Shown here: one piece after another, positions 9,011 through 16,883 of the stretch
How positions within the stretch are numbered: position 1 is the first letter of the stretch
Layout of the letters: each line of letters begins with the position of its first letter
Source: Flavobacterium sp. HBTb2-11-1
Lineage (GTDB): Bacteria > Bacteroidota > Bacteroidia > Flavobacteriales > Flavobacteriaceae
Reading direction: 5' to 3'
DNA: 64,000 nt
Assembly (NCBI RefSeq): GCF_009826975.1
Contig: NZ_WUMO01000001.1
Span: 806,001 to 870,000 of the forward strand
The notes under the pieces: model-generated
What the model saw: the letters and a program-made list of their open reading frames with translations, nothing else
Databases searched by the model: none
Told to the model about the DNA's origin: nothing
Made by a program: the position numbers and the translations under genes

Positions 9011-9451
9011 ATGAAAAGATTTGGTCTTTTACTTTTAATGGTATTTTTTCAGTATTCGGTTTTTGCTCAAAAAACGAACGCTAAAGAAGAGAATGCTGTA
9101 AAAAGTCAGGTTGAAATATTGCGTCAGGCAATGATTGATGCTGACGGAGCGAAGTTAAAAGCACTGACTTCTGATCAATTAAATTATGTTCATTCTAATG
9201 GGAATTTTCAAAATCAAGCTGAATTTATAGAGGGAATAGTTAGCGGAAAATCTGATTTTGTATCTATCGATTTTCAAAACCAAACTATAACAATTCAGAA
9301 TGATGTTGCTATTGTTCGGCATGTTTTATCGGCTCATACCAAAGATGATGGTATAGATCGAGATATTAAAATAGGAATAATGCTGGTTTGGCAGAAACAA
9401 AAAAATAAATGGATTCTTATTGCCAGACAAGCATATAAATTAACTACATAA
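9011..9451 (+). CDS. Secreted NTF2-like (DUF4440-type) protein
   Basis: 146 residues with a signal peptide cut near residue 20 (LLMVFFQYSVFAQ). The rest is one NTF2/SnoaL-like cone domain: a helix with VEILRQAMIDADGAKLKALT, a central NYVHSNG strand and the final strand pair IKIGIMLVWQKQKNKWILIARQA. Proteins of this kind bind small ligands or act as weak enzymes; no catalytic residue can be assigned. The start lies 2 bp after the aminotransferase stop and the end 14 bp before galE, so the three are probably one transcript, which is an odd partner for sugar-nucleotide genes. Confidence 0.75.
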   Translation: MKRFGLLLLMVFFQYSVFAQKTNAKEENAVKSQVEILRQAMIDADGAKLKALTSDQLNYVHSNGNFQNQAEFIEGIVSGKSDFVSIDFQNQTITIQNDVAIVRHVLSAHTKDDGIDRDIKIGIMLVWQKQKNKWILIARQAYKLTT

Positions 9452-9465
9452 CAAACAACCACAAA

Positions 9466-10482
9466 ATGAAAGTATTAGTAACAGGAGGATTAGGGTTTAT
9501 CGGTTCCCACACCGTAGTCGAATTGCAAAATGAAGGCTTCGAGGTAGTGATTATTGATAATCTTTCAAACTCTTCAGAAGATGTTTTAAAAGGAATTACA
9601 GCGATTACGGGAAAAACGCCGTTATTCGAAAAAATTGATTTAAGAGAAAAAAGCGATGTTTGGGATTTCTTTAAAAAACATAATGATGTTACTGGGGTTA
9701 TTCATTTTGCAGCTTCAAAAGCTGTTGGCGAAAGTGTTGAACAACCATTGTTGTACTACGAAAACAACATTAGCAGTTTAGTTTATCTTTTACAGGAATT
9801 ACAGCAAAAACCTGAAGCAAGTTTTATTTTCAGTTCTTCTTGTACAGTTTACGGTCAAGCTGAAAAAATGCCAATTACAGAAGATGCTCCGGTTCAAACT
9901 GCCATGTCTCCTTACGGAAATACAAAACAGATTGGAGAAGAAATTATTATAGATACAGCTAAAGTTACCAATATCAGCGCTATTTTATTGCGTTATTTTA
10001 ATCCAGTTGGAGCGCACGAATCTGTAGAAATTGGAGAATTGCCATTGGGGGTTCCTCAAAACTTAGTTCCATTTATTACACAAACGGGAGTGGGTCTACG
10101 TCAGGAATTATCTGTTTTCGGAAATGATTACCCAACGCCAGACGGAACTGCAATTCGCGATTATATTCACGTAGTAGATTTAGCGAAAGCACACGTAATT
10201 GCGTTACAGCGTTTGTTGAATAAAAAGAATTTGGCAAAAGTGGAGACTTTCAACTTAGGAACAGGAAAAGGAAGTTCTGTTCTTGAAGTCATTCATAGTT
10301 TTGAAAAAGTCAGCGGTAAACAATTGCCTTATAAGATGATGCCTCGTCGTGAAGGTGATATTACTGAGGCTTATGCAAATACAGACAAGGCAAATAATGT
10401 CTTAGGATGGAAGGCTGAACTAAGTTTGGACGAAGCGATGGCAAGTGCTTGGAAATGGGAACAAAAAGTGAGGAATAAGTAA
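9466..10482 (+). CDS. galE: UDP-glucose 4-epimerase
   Basis: A 338-residue extended short-chain dehydrogenase that interconverts UDP-glucose and UDP-galactose. The NAD site GGLGFIGS is at residues 7-14. The catalytic Ser is in FSSSCTVYG (about 124-125) and the YxxxK pair is Tyr150/Lys154 (SPYGNTK). The NPVGAHES and RDYIHVVDLA motifs are typical of GalE rather than of other epimerases. Length matches E. coli GalE. It ends the aminotransferase/NTF2/galE run and is followed by a strong terminator. Confidence 0.95.
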   Translation: MKVLVTGGLGFIGSHTVVELQNEGFEVVIIDNLSNSSEDVLKGITAITGKTPLFEKIDLREKSDVWDFFKKHNDVTGVIHFAASKAVGESVEQPLLYYENNISSLVYLLQELQQKPEASFIFSSSCTVYGQAEKMPITEDAPVQTAMSPYGNTKQIGEEIIIDTAKVTNISAILLRYFNPVGAHESVEIGELPLGVPQNLVPFITQTGVGLRQELSVFGNDYPTPDGTAIRDYIHVVDLAKAHVIALQRLLNKKNLAKVETFNLGTGKGSSVLEVIHSFEKVSGKQLPYKMMPRREGDITEAYANTDKANNVLGWKAELSLDEAMASAWKWEQKVRNK

Positions 10483-10507
10483 TTTTTAATAAAATTATAA
10501 ATTTTTG

Positions 10508-10547
10508 AAATCCCAGATTATAGCAATATAGTTTGGGATTTTTTTTA
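10508..10547 (+). terminator. Terminator after galE
   Basis: A long stem, AAATCCCA / TGGGATTT extended by ATTATA / TATAGT around a GCAA tetraloop, followed by eight or more T. Confidence 0.9.
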
Positions 10548-10560
10548 GCTATTAACTATC

Positions 10561-11466
10561 ATGAAACAAAGTTTAGATTATAAATTAATATTTGCCTTAG
10601 CGGCTGTTGGAATTATTTGGGGAACTACTTTTTTAGGAATTAGAGTCGCCGTTGAAACGATTCCGCCTTGGTTTGTAACTTCAATTCGTCAAGGTCTTGC
10701 GGGATTTATTATGATGACCATTTTATTATTCAAAAAAGAATTAAAATGGATTGGCTGGGAGAATTTTAAACAACAGCTTATTGCTTCGGTTTTAATGCTT
10801 GTAATTGCAAATGGCTTTACGACAATTGCAGAGCAGAATATCCCTAGCGGATTAGCATCAGTTATAAATGCCTTGACTCCAATTCTTATTTTTTTGGGCA
10901 GTAATATGTTTGGATTGCAAAAACCAAGTTTAAAAGGATTTATTGGTGTCATTATAGGATTTTCGGGAGTCGTTTTTATATTTAAAGACGGTTTGGGATC
11001 TTTTCTAGATGCCGATTACATAATCGGAATGATGTTTATGGCATTTGCAATTACTGCATGGGCAGCTGGAACAATTTATACCAAACTGCATGGAAATAAG
11101 TCTAAAAATATAGTTCTTAATTTATTTTACCAGTTTACAATGGCTTCTTGTATTCAGATTGTTTTGGCATTTATTTTCTCGCCTACTATTGATGTGAATT
11201 TATGGAGCACGAAAAGTATTTTAGCTGCATTGTATTTGTCAATTTTTGGATCAGTAATTGCTTTTTTCAGTTATAATTATGCTTTAAAACACGTTACTCC
11301 AGTTCAGGTTTCAATTTTAGCCTATATCAACACCATAATCGCGGTATTTTTTGGCTGGCTGATTTTGGATGAAAAAATTACCGTTGATTTTATAATTGCT
11401 ACGGCGCTTATTATTTTAGGAGTTTTTATTATTAATTACAAAAAGAAGGAAAAGCAAACTGTCTAA
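10561..11466 (+). CDS. EamA/DMT-family transporter
   Basis: A 301-residue inner-membrane protein with ten predicted hydrophobic segments arranged as two EamA halves (about 10-140 and 155-295). It opens with the family's IWGTTFLGIRVAVETIPPWF, and the second half closes with PVQVSILAYINTIIAVFFGWLILDE. Members export amino acids, metabolites or purines; substrate is not predictable here. It starts right after the galE terminator and stands alone. Confidence 0.9.
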   Translation: MKQSLDYKLIFALAAVGIIWGTTFLGIRVAVETIPPWFVTSIRQGLAGFIMMTILLFKKELKWIGWENFKQQLIASVLMLVIANGFTTIAEQNIPSGLASVINALTPILIFLGSNMFGLQKPSLKGFIGVIIGFSGVVFIFKDGLGSFLDADYIIGMMFMAFAITAWAAGTIYTKLHGNKSKNIVLNLFYQFTMASCIQIVLAFIFSPTIDVNLWSTKSILAALYLSIFGSVIAFFSYNYALKHVTPVQVSILAYINTIIAVFFGWLILDEKITVDFIIATALIILGVFIINYKKKEKQTV

Positions 11467-11516
11467 ATTTTGATTCAATTTATTTTGTAAATTTGTAAGA
11501 TTAAAATGTAGGAATT

Positions 11517-11714
11517 ATGGGTTCGAATAAAGAAAATAAAAAGAAGGATAAGGTTGAAGAATCGAGGGTAGAATACGAAATCCAAAAACCAAGTCGACAA
11601 GGTATAGATTTCGAAACTTTTGATTTTGATGCTGAGTTTGCGAAAGGATTGACTCCAGAAGAGTTTAAAGCTGAAATGTATAAAAGAATAAAAGCTTATC
11701 CTTGGAAAAAATAA
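11517..11714 (+). CDS. Putative antitoxin of a RelE/ParE-like pair
   Basis: A 65-residue hydrophilic protein: a Lys/Glu-rich N-terminus, then IDFETFDFDAEFAKGLTPEEFKAEMYKRIKAYPWKK, which would form helices that could wrap around a toxin. No DNA-binding motif is evident. Its last 13 bp overlap the start of the next gene in a different frame, a layout typical of antitoxin-toxin pairs. The antitoxin role is inferred from context only. Confidence 0.6.
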   Translation: MGSNKENKKKDKVEESRVEYEIQKPSRQGIDFETFDFDAEFAKGLTPEEFKAEMYKRIKAYPWKK

Positions 11715-12019
11715 TTTTTAAAGAAGAAGTTCTTAGGTATTTTGATAATTTAGTTTATAGACTTTTTGAAGATGAATATTTTGGTTTTCCAGAATCGGCT
11801 CGAGATTATGTAGATAAAATCGTTGAGTTTGTTCTTTTAAGTATTTCAAGCTTTCCTCATAAGAAAACTCCAAAATCTCTTCAGTCTTTAGGGGCAGATT
11901 ATATTTTTTATAAAACCAATTCAAGAACAACTTGGTATATCTTTTTTGAAAAAAGAAATCAAAATTATCTAATTACAGGAATTTTAAATAATCATAACGA
12001 AGAAGCAAAAGAGTTATAA
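11702..12019 (+). CDS. RelE/ParE-like toxin candidate
   Basis: A 105-residue protein whose pattern fits the ParE/RelE fold: N-terminal helices (FKEEVLRYFDNLVYRLFEDE), then beta strands DYIFYKTNSRTTWYIFFEK and YLITGILNNH. The TTWYIFFEK strand and ILNNH ending resemble RelE/ParE-type toxins of Bacteroidota. Start is a TTG inside the last codons of the upstream gene; no ATG lies further downstream in frame near the N-terminus. RelE members cut mRNA on the ribosome and ParE members poison gyrase; which applies is unclear. Without a search this is a good candidate, not a proven toxin. Confidence 0.6.
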   Translation: MEKIIFKEEVLRYFDNLVYRLFEDEYFGFPESARDYVDKIVEFVLLSISSFPHKKTPKSLQSLGADYIFYKTNSRTTWYIFFEKRNQNYLITGILNNHNEEAKEL

Positions 12020-12023
12020 AATA

Positions 12024-12059
12024 AAATCCTCATAAACTTATCAAAGCATATGAGGATTT
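12024..12059 (+). terminator. Hairpin between the toxin candidate and fabD
   Basis: Stem AAATCCTCAT / ATGAGGATTT with a 16-nt loop, between two convergent genes. The T-tract is weak on either side, so it may act on both strands. Confidence 0.6.
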
Positions 12060-12114
12060 ATTGTTTTATACAGTTAACAACTGAAAACTGTCACTGCGAC
12101 TGAACGCTTAAAAA

Positions 12115-12987
12115 CTAAGCGTTAGCAACAGCAGCTTCTTTATCAATTTTATTTATCAATCCAGTTAAAACTTTTCCAGGACCAACTTCAGTAAACAAAG
12201 TAGCACCGTCAGCGATCATTTGCTGTACAGACTGTGTCCATTTTACAGGAGCAGTCAATTGAATGATTAAGTTCTTTTTAATTTCGTTAGCATCAGAAAC
12301 TGCGTTTGCAGTTACATTTTGATACACAGGGCAAATTGGAGTAGAGAAAGTAGTTGCTTCGATTGCAGCAGCCAATTCTTCTCTTGCAGGTTCCATCATT
12401 GGAGAGTGGAAAGCACCTCCAACAGGTAAAATTAAAGCACGTTTTGCTCCTGCAGCTTTCATAGCTTCACAAGCTTTTTCAACAGCAGTAGTTTCACCAG
12501 AAATTACTAATTGACCAGGGCAGTTATAGTTGGCAGCAACCACAACGCCGTCGATAGAGGCACAAACTTCTTCAACAACATTATCAGCTAATCCTAAAAC
12601 AGCGGCCATTGTAGAGGGAGTGATTTCGCAAGCTTTTTGCATTGCTAAAGCACGTTGAGAAACTAATTTTAAACCATCTTCAAAAGATAAAGTTCCGTTA
12701 GCCACCAAAGCTGAAAATTCTCCTAATGAATGTCCTGCAACCATTTCCGGTTTGAAATCTTCTAAAGTTTTAGCTAAAATAACAGAGTGTAAAAATACTG
12801 CTGGCTGTGTAACTTTAGTTTCTTTTAGTTCTTCGGCAGTGCCTTCAAACATGATATCTGTAATTCTGAAGCCTAAAATTTCATTGGCTTTTTCGAATAA
12901 TTCTTTGGCTAAAGCCGAATTTTCATAAAGGTCTTTACCCATTCCTGTGAACTGTGCACCCTGACCCGGAAATACGTATGCTTTCAT
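12115..12987 (-). CDS. fabD: Malonyl-CoA:ACP transacylase
   Basis: A 290-residue FabD that moves malonyl from CoA to acyl carrier protein for fatty acid synthesis. The N-terminal FPGQGAQFTGMG oxyanion loop, the nucleophile Ser87 in GHSLGE, and the partner His194 in GGAFHSPMM are all present. TEVGPGKVLTGL near the end is standard. Length is slightly below E. coli FabD (309) but normal for Bacteroidota. It is alone, without fabH or acpP next door. Confidence 0.97.
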   Translation of the reverse strand: MKAYVFPGQGAQFTGMGKDLYENSALAKELFEKANEILGFRITDIMFEGTAEELKETKVTQPAVFLHSVILAKTLEDFKPEMVAGHSLGEFSALVANGTLSFEDGLKLVSQRALAMQKACEITPSTMAAVLGLADNVVEEVCASIDGVVVAANYNCPGQLVISGETTAVEKACEAMKAAGAKRALILPVGGAFHSPMMEPAREELAAAIEATTFSTPICPVYQNVTANAVSDANEIKKNLIIQLTAPVKWTQSVQQMIADGATLFTEVGPGKVLTGLINKIDKEAAVANA

Positions 12988-13043
12988 TTGTCTAATTTAA
13001 TTTTTACTTTTTTTAAAATTGAAAATTAGTTTCAATTGGAAGG

Positions 13044-13051
13044 CAAAAGTA
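13044..13051 (-). promoter_or_regulatory. -7 box for fabD
   Basis: Minus-strand TACTTTTG, a TAnnTTTG match 57 bp before the fabD start and 9 bp after the end of the DUF983 gene. fabD therefore appears to have its own promoter. Confidence 0.5.
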
Positions 13052-13059
13052 CTATTTTT

Positions 13060-13422
13060 TTATTTCGTATAATCCTTAAACATATAAATCCATGCTAATC
13101 TGGAAAATCTCAGGTTAAAAGGAGTAAGTAGAGTGATAGAAACAGCAATAATTGGAAGGATTCTTAAATCAAAATTCTTTTCGAAGAAAAACTGTGCAAT
13201 ACAGTATGTTGCGATACCCTGCGCTACTGTTAATCCGTAGTTTACGTACATGGCACCAAAAAAATAGCCAGGTTCTTTTTGGAATTTGTAATGGCAGTGA
13301 CTGCAGTATTCATTCATTTTTGGGAAACTGAAATTAAGAAAGATATTCTTGTCTGTAAAAACTTTTCCTTTATGACAAACAGGACATTCGTTTTTTAAAA
13401 TATGAGTTAATGCGCTTGACAT
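13060..13422 (-). CDS. DUF983 zinc-ribbon membrane protein
   Basis: A 120-residue protein with two Cys pairs, CPVCHKGK near residue 14 and CSHCHYKF near residue 40, likely a zinc ribbon facing the cytoplasm. The family's EPGYFFGAMYVNYG and two transmembrane segments (about 62-82 and 88-106) follow. The DUF983 family has no proven function; members often sit near respiratory or lipid genes. It lies upstream of fabD on the same strand with a -7 box of its own. Confidence 0.85.
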   Translation of the reverse strand: MSSALTHILKNECPVCHKGKVFTDKNIFLNFSFPKMNEYCSHCHYKFQKEPGYFFGAMYVNYGLTVAQGIATYCIAQFFFEKNFDLRILPIIAVSITLLTPFNLRFSRLAWIYMFKDYTK

Positions 13423-13445
13423 GATATTGTTAATTTTTGTTTATA

Positions 13446-13453
13446 CAAAGGTA
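13446..13453 (-). promoter_or_regulatory. -7 box for the DUF983 gene
   Basis: Minus-strand TACCTTTG, 23 bp before the start codon. Confidence 0.55.
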
Positions 13454-13554
13454 ATTCAGGGCGTTATAAAAGTCTTTTTAGTATCTTCGCTTATTGTAGC
13501 ACAATAAAGACATTTTGTCTTTAAATTTTAAAGAATAAAATTCCAAATTACAAA

Positions 13555-14418
13555 ATGAAAAAGTACCCCATTTATAGCGTTCAGAATTTTAGCTGTAATG
13601 ATATTCACCGCGATTTTTATATAAATACTTTTACAGAACATTTAAAAAACCATAGTTTCGTTGAAGAACCGCACCGACATGACTCTTATTTGATGGTGTT
13701 TTTCACCAAAGGTTCAGGTATGCATGAAGTCGATTTTGACCAGTTCGAAATCAAAAGAGGAAGTCTTTTTGTGCTACAGCCAGGACAAATGCATCATTGG
13801 AATTTATCTGAAAATATCGAAGGCTTTGTAATTATCTTTTCGCAGGAATTGTACAATTTGTATTTCGGACAGAAGAAAATCAACGATTATAATTTTTATC
13901 ATTCCATTCAAAACCGACCAGAAATGGTTTTTGAAGAAAAAGAAATTCCTAAAATCCTTCCATACTTCGATTTGCTGATTCAGGAAAATAACCAAGACAA
14001 CAAATACCAATTGGACAAATTATTGAATTTATTGGATTGCATTCATATCGAAGTGGCGAGAAAATATGGAGAAACCTATTCGCATCAAACCCATTCATAT
14101 AATATCAAAATCAACAAGTTTGAATCGCTTTTAGAAGAACATTTCAGAACTCAGAAACTGCCTTCGTTTTATGCAGAAAAATTAAATATCACGCTGAAGC
14201 ATTTAAATAGAATCTGCAACGAAATCCTTCAAAAAACAGCCACAGAAGTAATTATAGACAGAGTGATTCTGGAAATAAAGCGAATGCTGATCGACAAGCA
14301 ATTAGCTGTAAACGAAGTCGCATTCAAAGTCGGCTACGAAGATTACTCATACTTCTCCCGATTCTTCAAAAAACAAACCGGAATGTCACCAACAGAATTT
14401 AGAAACACAGTGCGTTGA
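13555..14418 (+). CDS. AraC-family transcriptional regulator with cupin sensor domain
   Basis: A 287-residue regulator. Residues 30-130 form an AraC-type cupin: HRHDSYLMVFFTKGSG, then the strand FEIKRGSLFVLQPGQMHHW, which usually senses a small molecule. Residues 185-285 form the two-helix-turn-helix DNA-binding unit, including LNITLKHLNRICNEILQKTA and the signature VAFKVGYEDYSYFSRFFKKQTGMSPTEFR. No target can be named. It is divergent from the DUF983 gene and followed by a repeat island, so it is probably monocistronic. Confidence 0.92.
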   Translation: MKKYPIYSVQNFSCNDIHRDFYINTFTEHLKNHSFVEEPHRHDSYLMVFFTKGSGMHEVDFDQFEIKRGSLFVLQPGQMHHWNLSENIEGFVIIFSQELYNLYFGQKKINDYNFYHSIQNRPEMVFEEKEIPKILPYFDLLIQENNQDNKYQLDKLLNLLDCIHIEVARKYGETYSHQTHSYNIKINKFESLLEEHFRTQKLPSFYAEKLNITLKHLNRICNEILQKTATEVIIDRVILEIKRMLIDKQLAVNEVAFKVGYEDYSYFSRFFKKQTGMSPTEFRNTVR

Positions 14419-14429
14419 GTTTTTTGTTT

Positions 14430-14593
14430 GCCACGAATTACACGAATTACACGAATTACCACGAATTATTTTTTTATAGCCACAGATTAAAGGATTATTT
14501 GGATTAAAAAATCTGTGAAAATCTTTTTAATCTGTGGCGAAAACATATTTCCGTTTTGAAGAGAAATTAGTGAAAATTAGTGCAATTCGTGGC
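14430..14593. repeat. Dispersed inverted-repeat element (GCCACGAATT / GCCACAGATT type)
   Basis: Nested inverted repeats: outer arms GCCACGAATT and AATTCGTGGC, inner arms GCCACAGATTAAA (14479-14491) and TTTAATCTGTGGC (14526-14538), with iterated ACACGAATT near the left end. Relatives lie at 15303, 22003 and 42191. Resembles REP-like repeats of Flavobacterium; no coding potential. Confidence 0.85.
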
Positions 14594-14597
14594 AAAT

Positions 14598-14628
14598 AAA
14601 AAAGCCCTGCGAGTAAACGCAGGGCTTT
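14598..14628 (-). terminator. Terminator after cytoplasmic yceI
   Basis: Stem AAAGCCCTGCG / CGCAGGGCTTT with a 6-nt loop. The minus strand ends in TTTTTT, 34 bp past the yceI stop. Confidence 0.85.
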
Positions 14629-14662
14629 GTCAACCAATTAAATCTAATCTAAAACCAAAAGA

Positions 14663-15196
14663 TTAAGCTTGTTTTACAAACTGTAATTCAATGTTTAATT
14701 TTACTTCTTCGCCAACTAAAACACCACCAGTTTCAAGAGCTGAGTTCCAGTTTAATCCCCAATCTTTACGATTGATTTTTCCTTCTATGCTTAAACCAAC
14801 TTTAGTGTTTCCCCAAGGATCAGTCATGATTCCGCTGAATTCAACTGGGAATTTTACAGTTTTAGAAACACCTTTAATGTCTAAATCTCCAGTTAATTCA
14901 AACTCACCATCGTTAATCTTTTTGAAAGCAGAAGATTTGAAAGTTAATTTTGGATGATTCTCAGCGTCAAAGAAATCACCGCTTCTCAAGTGTCCGTCAC
15001 GATCTGCGTTTGCAGTGTCGATTGAAGCGATATCAGCAGAAAAACTGAAATCTGCATTATCAAAACTTTCCCCTTCTGTGATTGCAGAAGCCTCGTAAGT
15101 TCCAAATTTTCCTGAAACATTAGTAAACATCATGTGTTTAACTTTAAAACCAATTTCTGAGTGAGTTGGGTCAATTGACCATTTTGTAGTTGCCAT
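14663..15196 (-). CDS. YceI-family protein, cytoplasmic form
   Basis: A 177-residue single YceI domain, a lipocalin-like barrel that in homologues (TT1927b, YceI) holds a polyisoprenoid. Typical motifs: WSIDPTHSEIGFKVKHMM at the start, VSGKFGTYE, DGHLRSGDFFDAENHPKLTF, LTGDLDIKGVSKTVKFPVEF and INRKDWGLNWN near the end. It has no signal peptide, unlike the exported YceI proteins at 62-64 kb, so it acts in the cytoplasm. It belongs to a small island with yjdI and pirin and shares an upstream palindrome with the pirin gene, which suggests common stress or redox control. Confidence 0.93.
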   Translation of the reverse strand: MATTKWSIDPTHSEIGFKVKHMMFTNVSGKFGTYEASAITEGESFDNADFSFSADIASIDTANADRDGHLRSGDFFDAENHPKLTFKSSAFKKINDGEFELTGDLDIKGVSKTVKFPVEFSGIMTDPWGNTKVGLSIEGKINRKDWGLNWNSALETGGVLVGEEVKLNIELQFVKQA

Positions 15197-15236
15197 AATT
15201 TTATTTTTTTAAATAATTAATTTCATTTTGATAGGA

Positions 15237-15244
15237 CAAAGTTA
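15237..15244 (-). promoter_or_regulatory. -7 box for yceI
   Basis: Minus-strand TAACTTTG, 41 bp before the ATG, with the shared palindrome ending exactly 22 bp upstream of it. Confidence 0.65.
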
Positions 15245-15266
15245 CGGTGACAGTTGCCCTGGAGCA

Positions 15267-15282
15267 CTTAACCTAGATTAAG
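15267..15282 (-). promoter_or_regulatory. Putative activator site upstream of yceI
   Basis: CTTAACCTAGATTAAG, a 16-bp inverted repeat with one mismatched pair. The same site in perfect form lies before the pirin gene, again 22 bp from the -7 box. Centred roughly at -42 if the -7 box starts near -12, the classic place for a CRP/FNR-type activator. Confidence 0.6.
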
Positions 15283-15302
15283 AAATGAAAAATGTAATTT
15301 TT

Positions 15303-15453
15303 TGCCACTCCCGATAGCTATCGGGATACACAGATTGGAAGGATTAAAAAAATATTGCCACAAATTCCACTAATTTTCACAAATTCAATTAAATCAAAAT
15401 TCGTGGACATTCGTGTGATTCGTGGCGAATAAAAAATCATTTTAATCTGTGGC
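15303..15453. repeat. Dispersed inverted-repeat element with CCCGATAGCTATCGGG
   Basis: A second copy of the GCCAC...GTGGC repeat type. It contains the 16-bp perfect palindrome CCCGATAGCTATCGGG (15310-15325) and several diverged GCCACAAATT / AATTCGTGG arms. Non-coding. Confidence 0.75.
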
Positions 15454-15471
15454 AAAAGCTATAACATATAC

Positions 15472-15702
15472 TTAGCTTTTGTTATTTATGTAATATGTCA
15501 ACGCTCCCGACGGGCATTTATTAACAGTAGAAATAATTTTCTCAGTTGTAGATTGCTCCGGGGTAATCCACGGTTTTTCTTTTGGGCGAAAAACATCTGG
15601 ATTGTTTTTGACACAATTAGCCGAGTGAATGCATTTTCCAGATTGCCATACAATCGTTACTTCGCCGTTTGTGTATTCTTTAGTGAGGTTATTTGGATTC
15701 AT
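15472..15702 (-). CDS. yjdI: YjdI-like single-cluster iron-sulfur protein
   Basis: A 76-residue protein matching E. coli YjdI in length and pattern: IVWQSGKCIHSANCVKNNPDVF, then KPWITPEQ and NKCPSGALTY. Cys24, Cys30 and Cys63 are the candidate cluster ligands (Fer4_19 family). The partner reaction is unknown; YjdI is usually found with GNAT or other small stress genes. It lies between yceI and pirin on the same strand, but repeats separate it from yceI and a terminator from pirin, so co-transcription is unlikely. Confidence 0.88.
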   Translation of the reverse strand: MNPNNLTKEYTNGEVTIVWQSGKCIHSANCVKNNPDVFRPKEKPWITPEQSTTEKIISTVNKCPSGALTYYINNKS

Positions 15703-15794
15703 GGTTTAAAATTTTAAGGATGAATTTAATTTTAAAGTCAAACCAATTTTTTTACTTATAAAGTTAGTCTTTCTTTTGAAATGGAACAAAAAAA

Positions 15795-15834
15795 GAAACG
15801 ATAATAATCTGATTTTCAGGTTTATTATCGTTTC
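15795..15834 (-). terminator. Terminator after the pirin gene
   Basis: A 13-bp perfect stem GAAACGATAATAA / TTATTATCGTTTC with a 14-nt loop, followed on the minus strand by a T run. Confidence 0.85.
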
Positions 15835-15866
15835 AAAGTACAGGTATTAATTGTTTTTTGTTTGAA

Positions 15867-16583
15867 TTAATAATTCATCGGAATGTCCATTAATAAGAAT
15901 TCAGCGTCTGTATTCGCTTTAATGTTTAAAGTATCAGTTCCTGAGATTCCAACCGCATCACGAGAATTTAATTCCTGACCGTTGATGGTTACATTTCCTT
16001 TTAAAACGAAAGCATAAACTCCGTTTCCTTCTTTTTTGAGTTTATATTCAGCAGTAACTCCAGAATCGAAATTCCCCATGTTGAACCAAGCATCTTGGTG
16101 AATCCAAACTCCTTCATCATCTGCATTTGGAGATAAAACCTGAGACAATTTATTATGTCTGTCGGCAACATCCAAAGTAATTTGCTGATAGCGTGGCGTT
16201 ACGTTTCTTTTGTTTGGAAACAGCCAAATCTGCAACAATTTAGTCTGCTGATCTGCATTTGGGTTAAACTCACTATGCTGAATTCCAGTTCCCGCGCTCA
16301 TTACCTGAATGTCCCCGTTTTTAATTACTTCAGTATTTCCCATACTGTCTTTGTGAGCCAAATCTCCTTCTAACGGAATCGTGATAATTTCCATATTATC
16401 GTGAGGGTGAGTTCCAAATCCCATTCCTGCAGCAATTGTATCATCATTCAAAACACGAAGCGCTCCAAACTGAATTCTATCCGGATTGTACCAGCTCGCA
16501 AAACTAAAGCTGTGATAAGCGTTTAACCATCCGTGATTTGCATTTCCTCTCGATTCTGCTTTGTGCAATACTATATTTTCCAT
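15867..16583 (-). CDS. Pirin-family bicupin protein
   Basis: A 238-residue pirin, a two-cupin iron protein. Metal ligands His59, His61, His103 and Glu105 are all present (FGTHPHDNMEIITIPLEG and GTGIQHSEFN), so it may have quercetinase-like dioxygenase or redox-sensing activity. The second cupin (about 140-235) lacks the metal motif, as usual. It has its own promoter with a perfect CTTAATCTAGATTAAG palindrome that is shared with yceI, and its own terminator. Confidence 0.95.
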   Translation of the reverse strand: MENIVLHKAESRGNANHGWLNAYHSFSFASWYNPDRIQFGALRVLNDDTIAAGMGFGTHPHDNMEIITIPLEGDLAHKDSMGNTEVIKNGDIQVMSAGTGIQHSEFNPNADQQTKLLQIWLFPNKRNVTPRYQQITLDVADRHNKLSQVLSPNADDEGVWIHQDAWFNMGNFDSGVTAEYKLKKEGNGVYAFVLKGNVTINGQELNSRDAVGISGTDTLNIKANTDAEFLLMDIPMNY

Positions 16584-16612
16584 GATTTTGTCCTTTCTTT
16601 ATTTTTATAGTA

Positions 16613-16620
16613 CAAAGATA
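16613..16620 (-). promoter_or_regulatory. -7 box for the pirin gene
   Basis: Minus-strand TATCTTTG, 30 bp before the ATG. Confidence 0.65.
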
Positions 16621-16642
16621 CGGCCGATGTAGAAGAAAAGCA

Positions 16643-16658
16643 CTTAATCTAGATTAAG
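16643..16658 (-). promoter_or_regulatory. Putative activator site upstream of pirin
   Basis: Perfect 16-bp palindrome CTTAATCTAGATTAAG, 22 bp upstream of the -7 box, the same spacing as before yceI. Flanks CAC on one side and AAA on the other are shared too. Confidence 0.65.
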
Positions 16659-16722
16659 AAAGATTTTTGTGAGGAGCAAAGGTTTAGAGTTGCAAAGGTT
16701 CAAAGGTTTTTTCATGCAGTTT

Positions 16723-16817
16723 GTCATACTGAGGAACGAAGGATCACACAAGAAATTCCATCTGCATAATCGCCAATCTTTGTCGAGTTTCGAGTACGAT
16801 CCTTCGTTCAGGATGAC
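16723..16817. repeat. Dispersed inverted repeat (GTCAT...ATGAC type)
   Basis: Arms GTCATACTGAGGAACGAAGGATC and GATCCTTCGTTCAGGATGAC, each read inward, enclose about 55 bp. A relative with the same order of blocks lies at 24426-24523. Flanked by CAAAGG / CTTTGCG iterations. Confidence 0.8.
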
Positions 16818-16883
16818 AAGATTGCATTCAAAGAAATAAACTTTGCGACTTCGCGTCTTTGCGAGATTATTAAAAAGCTTAAA

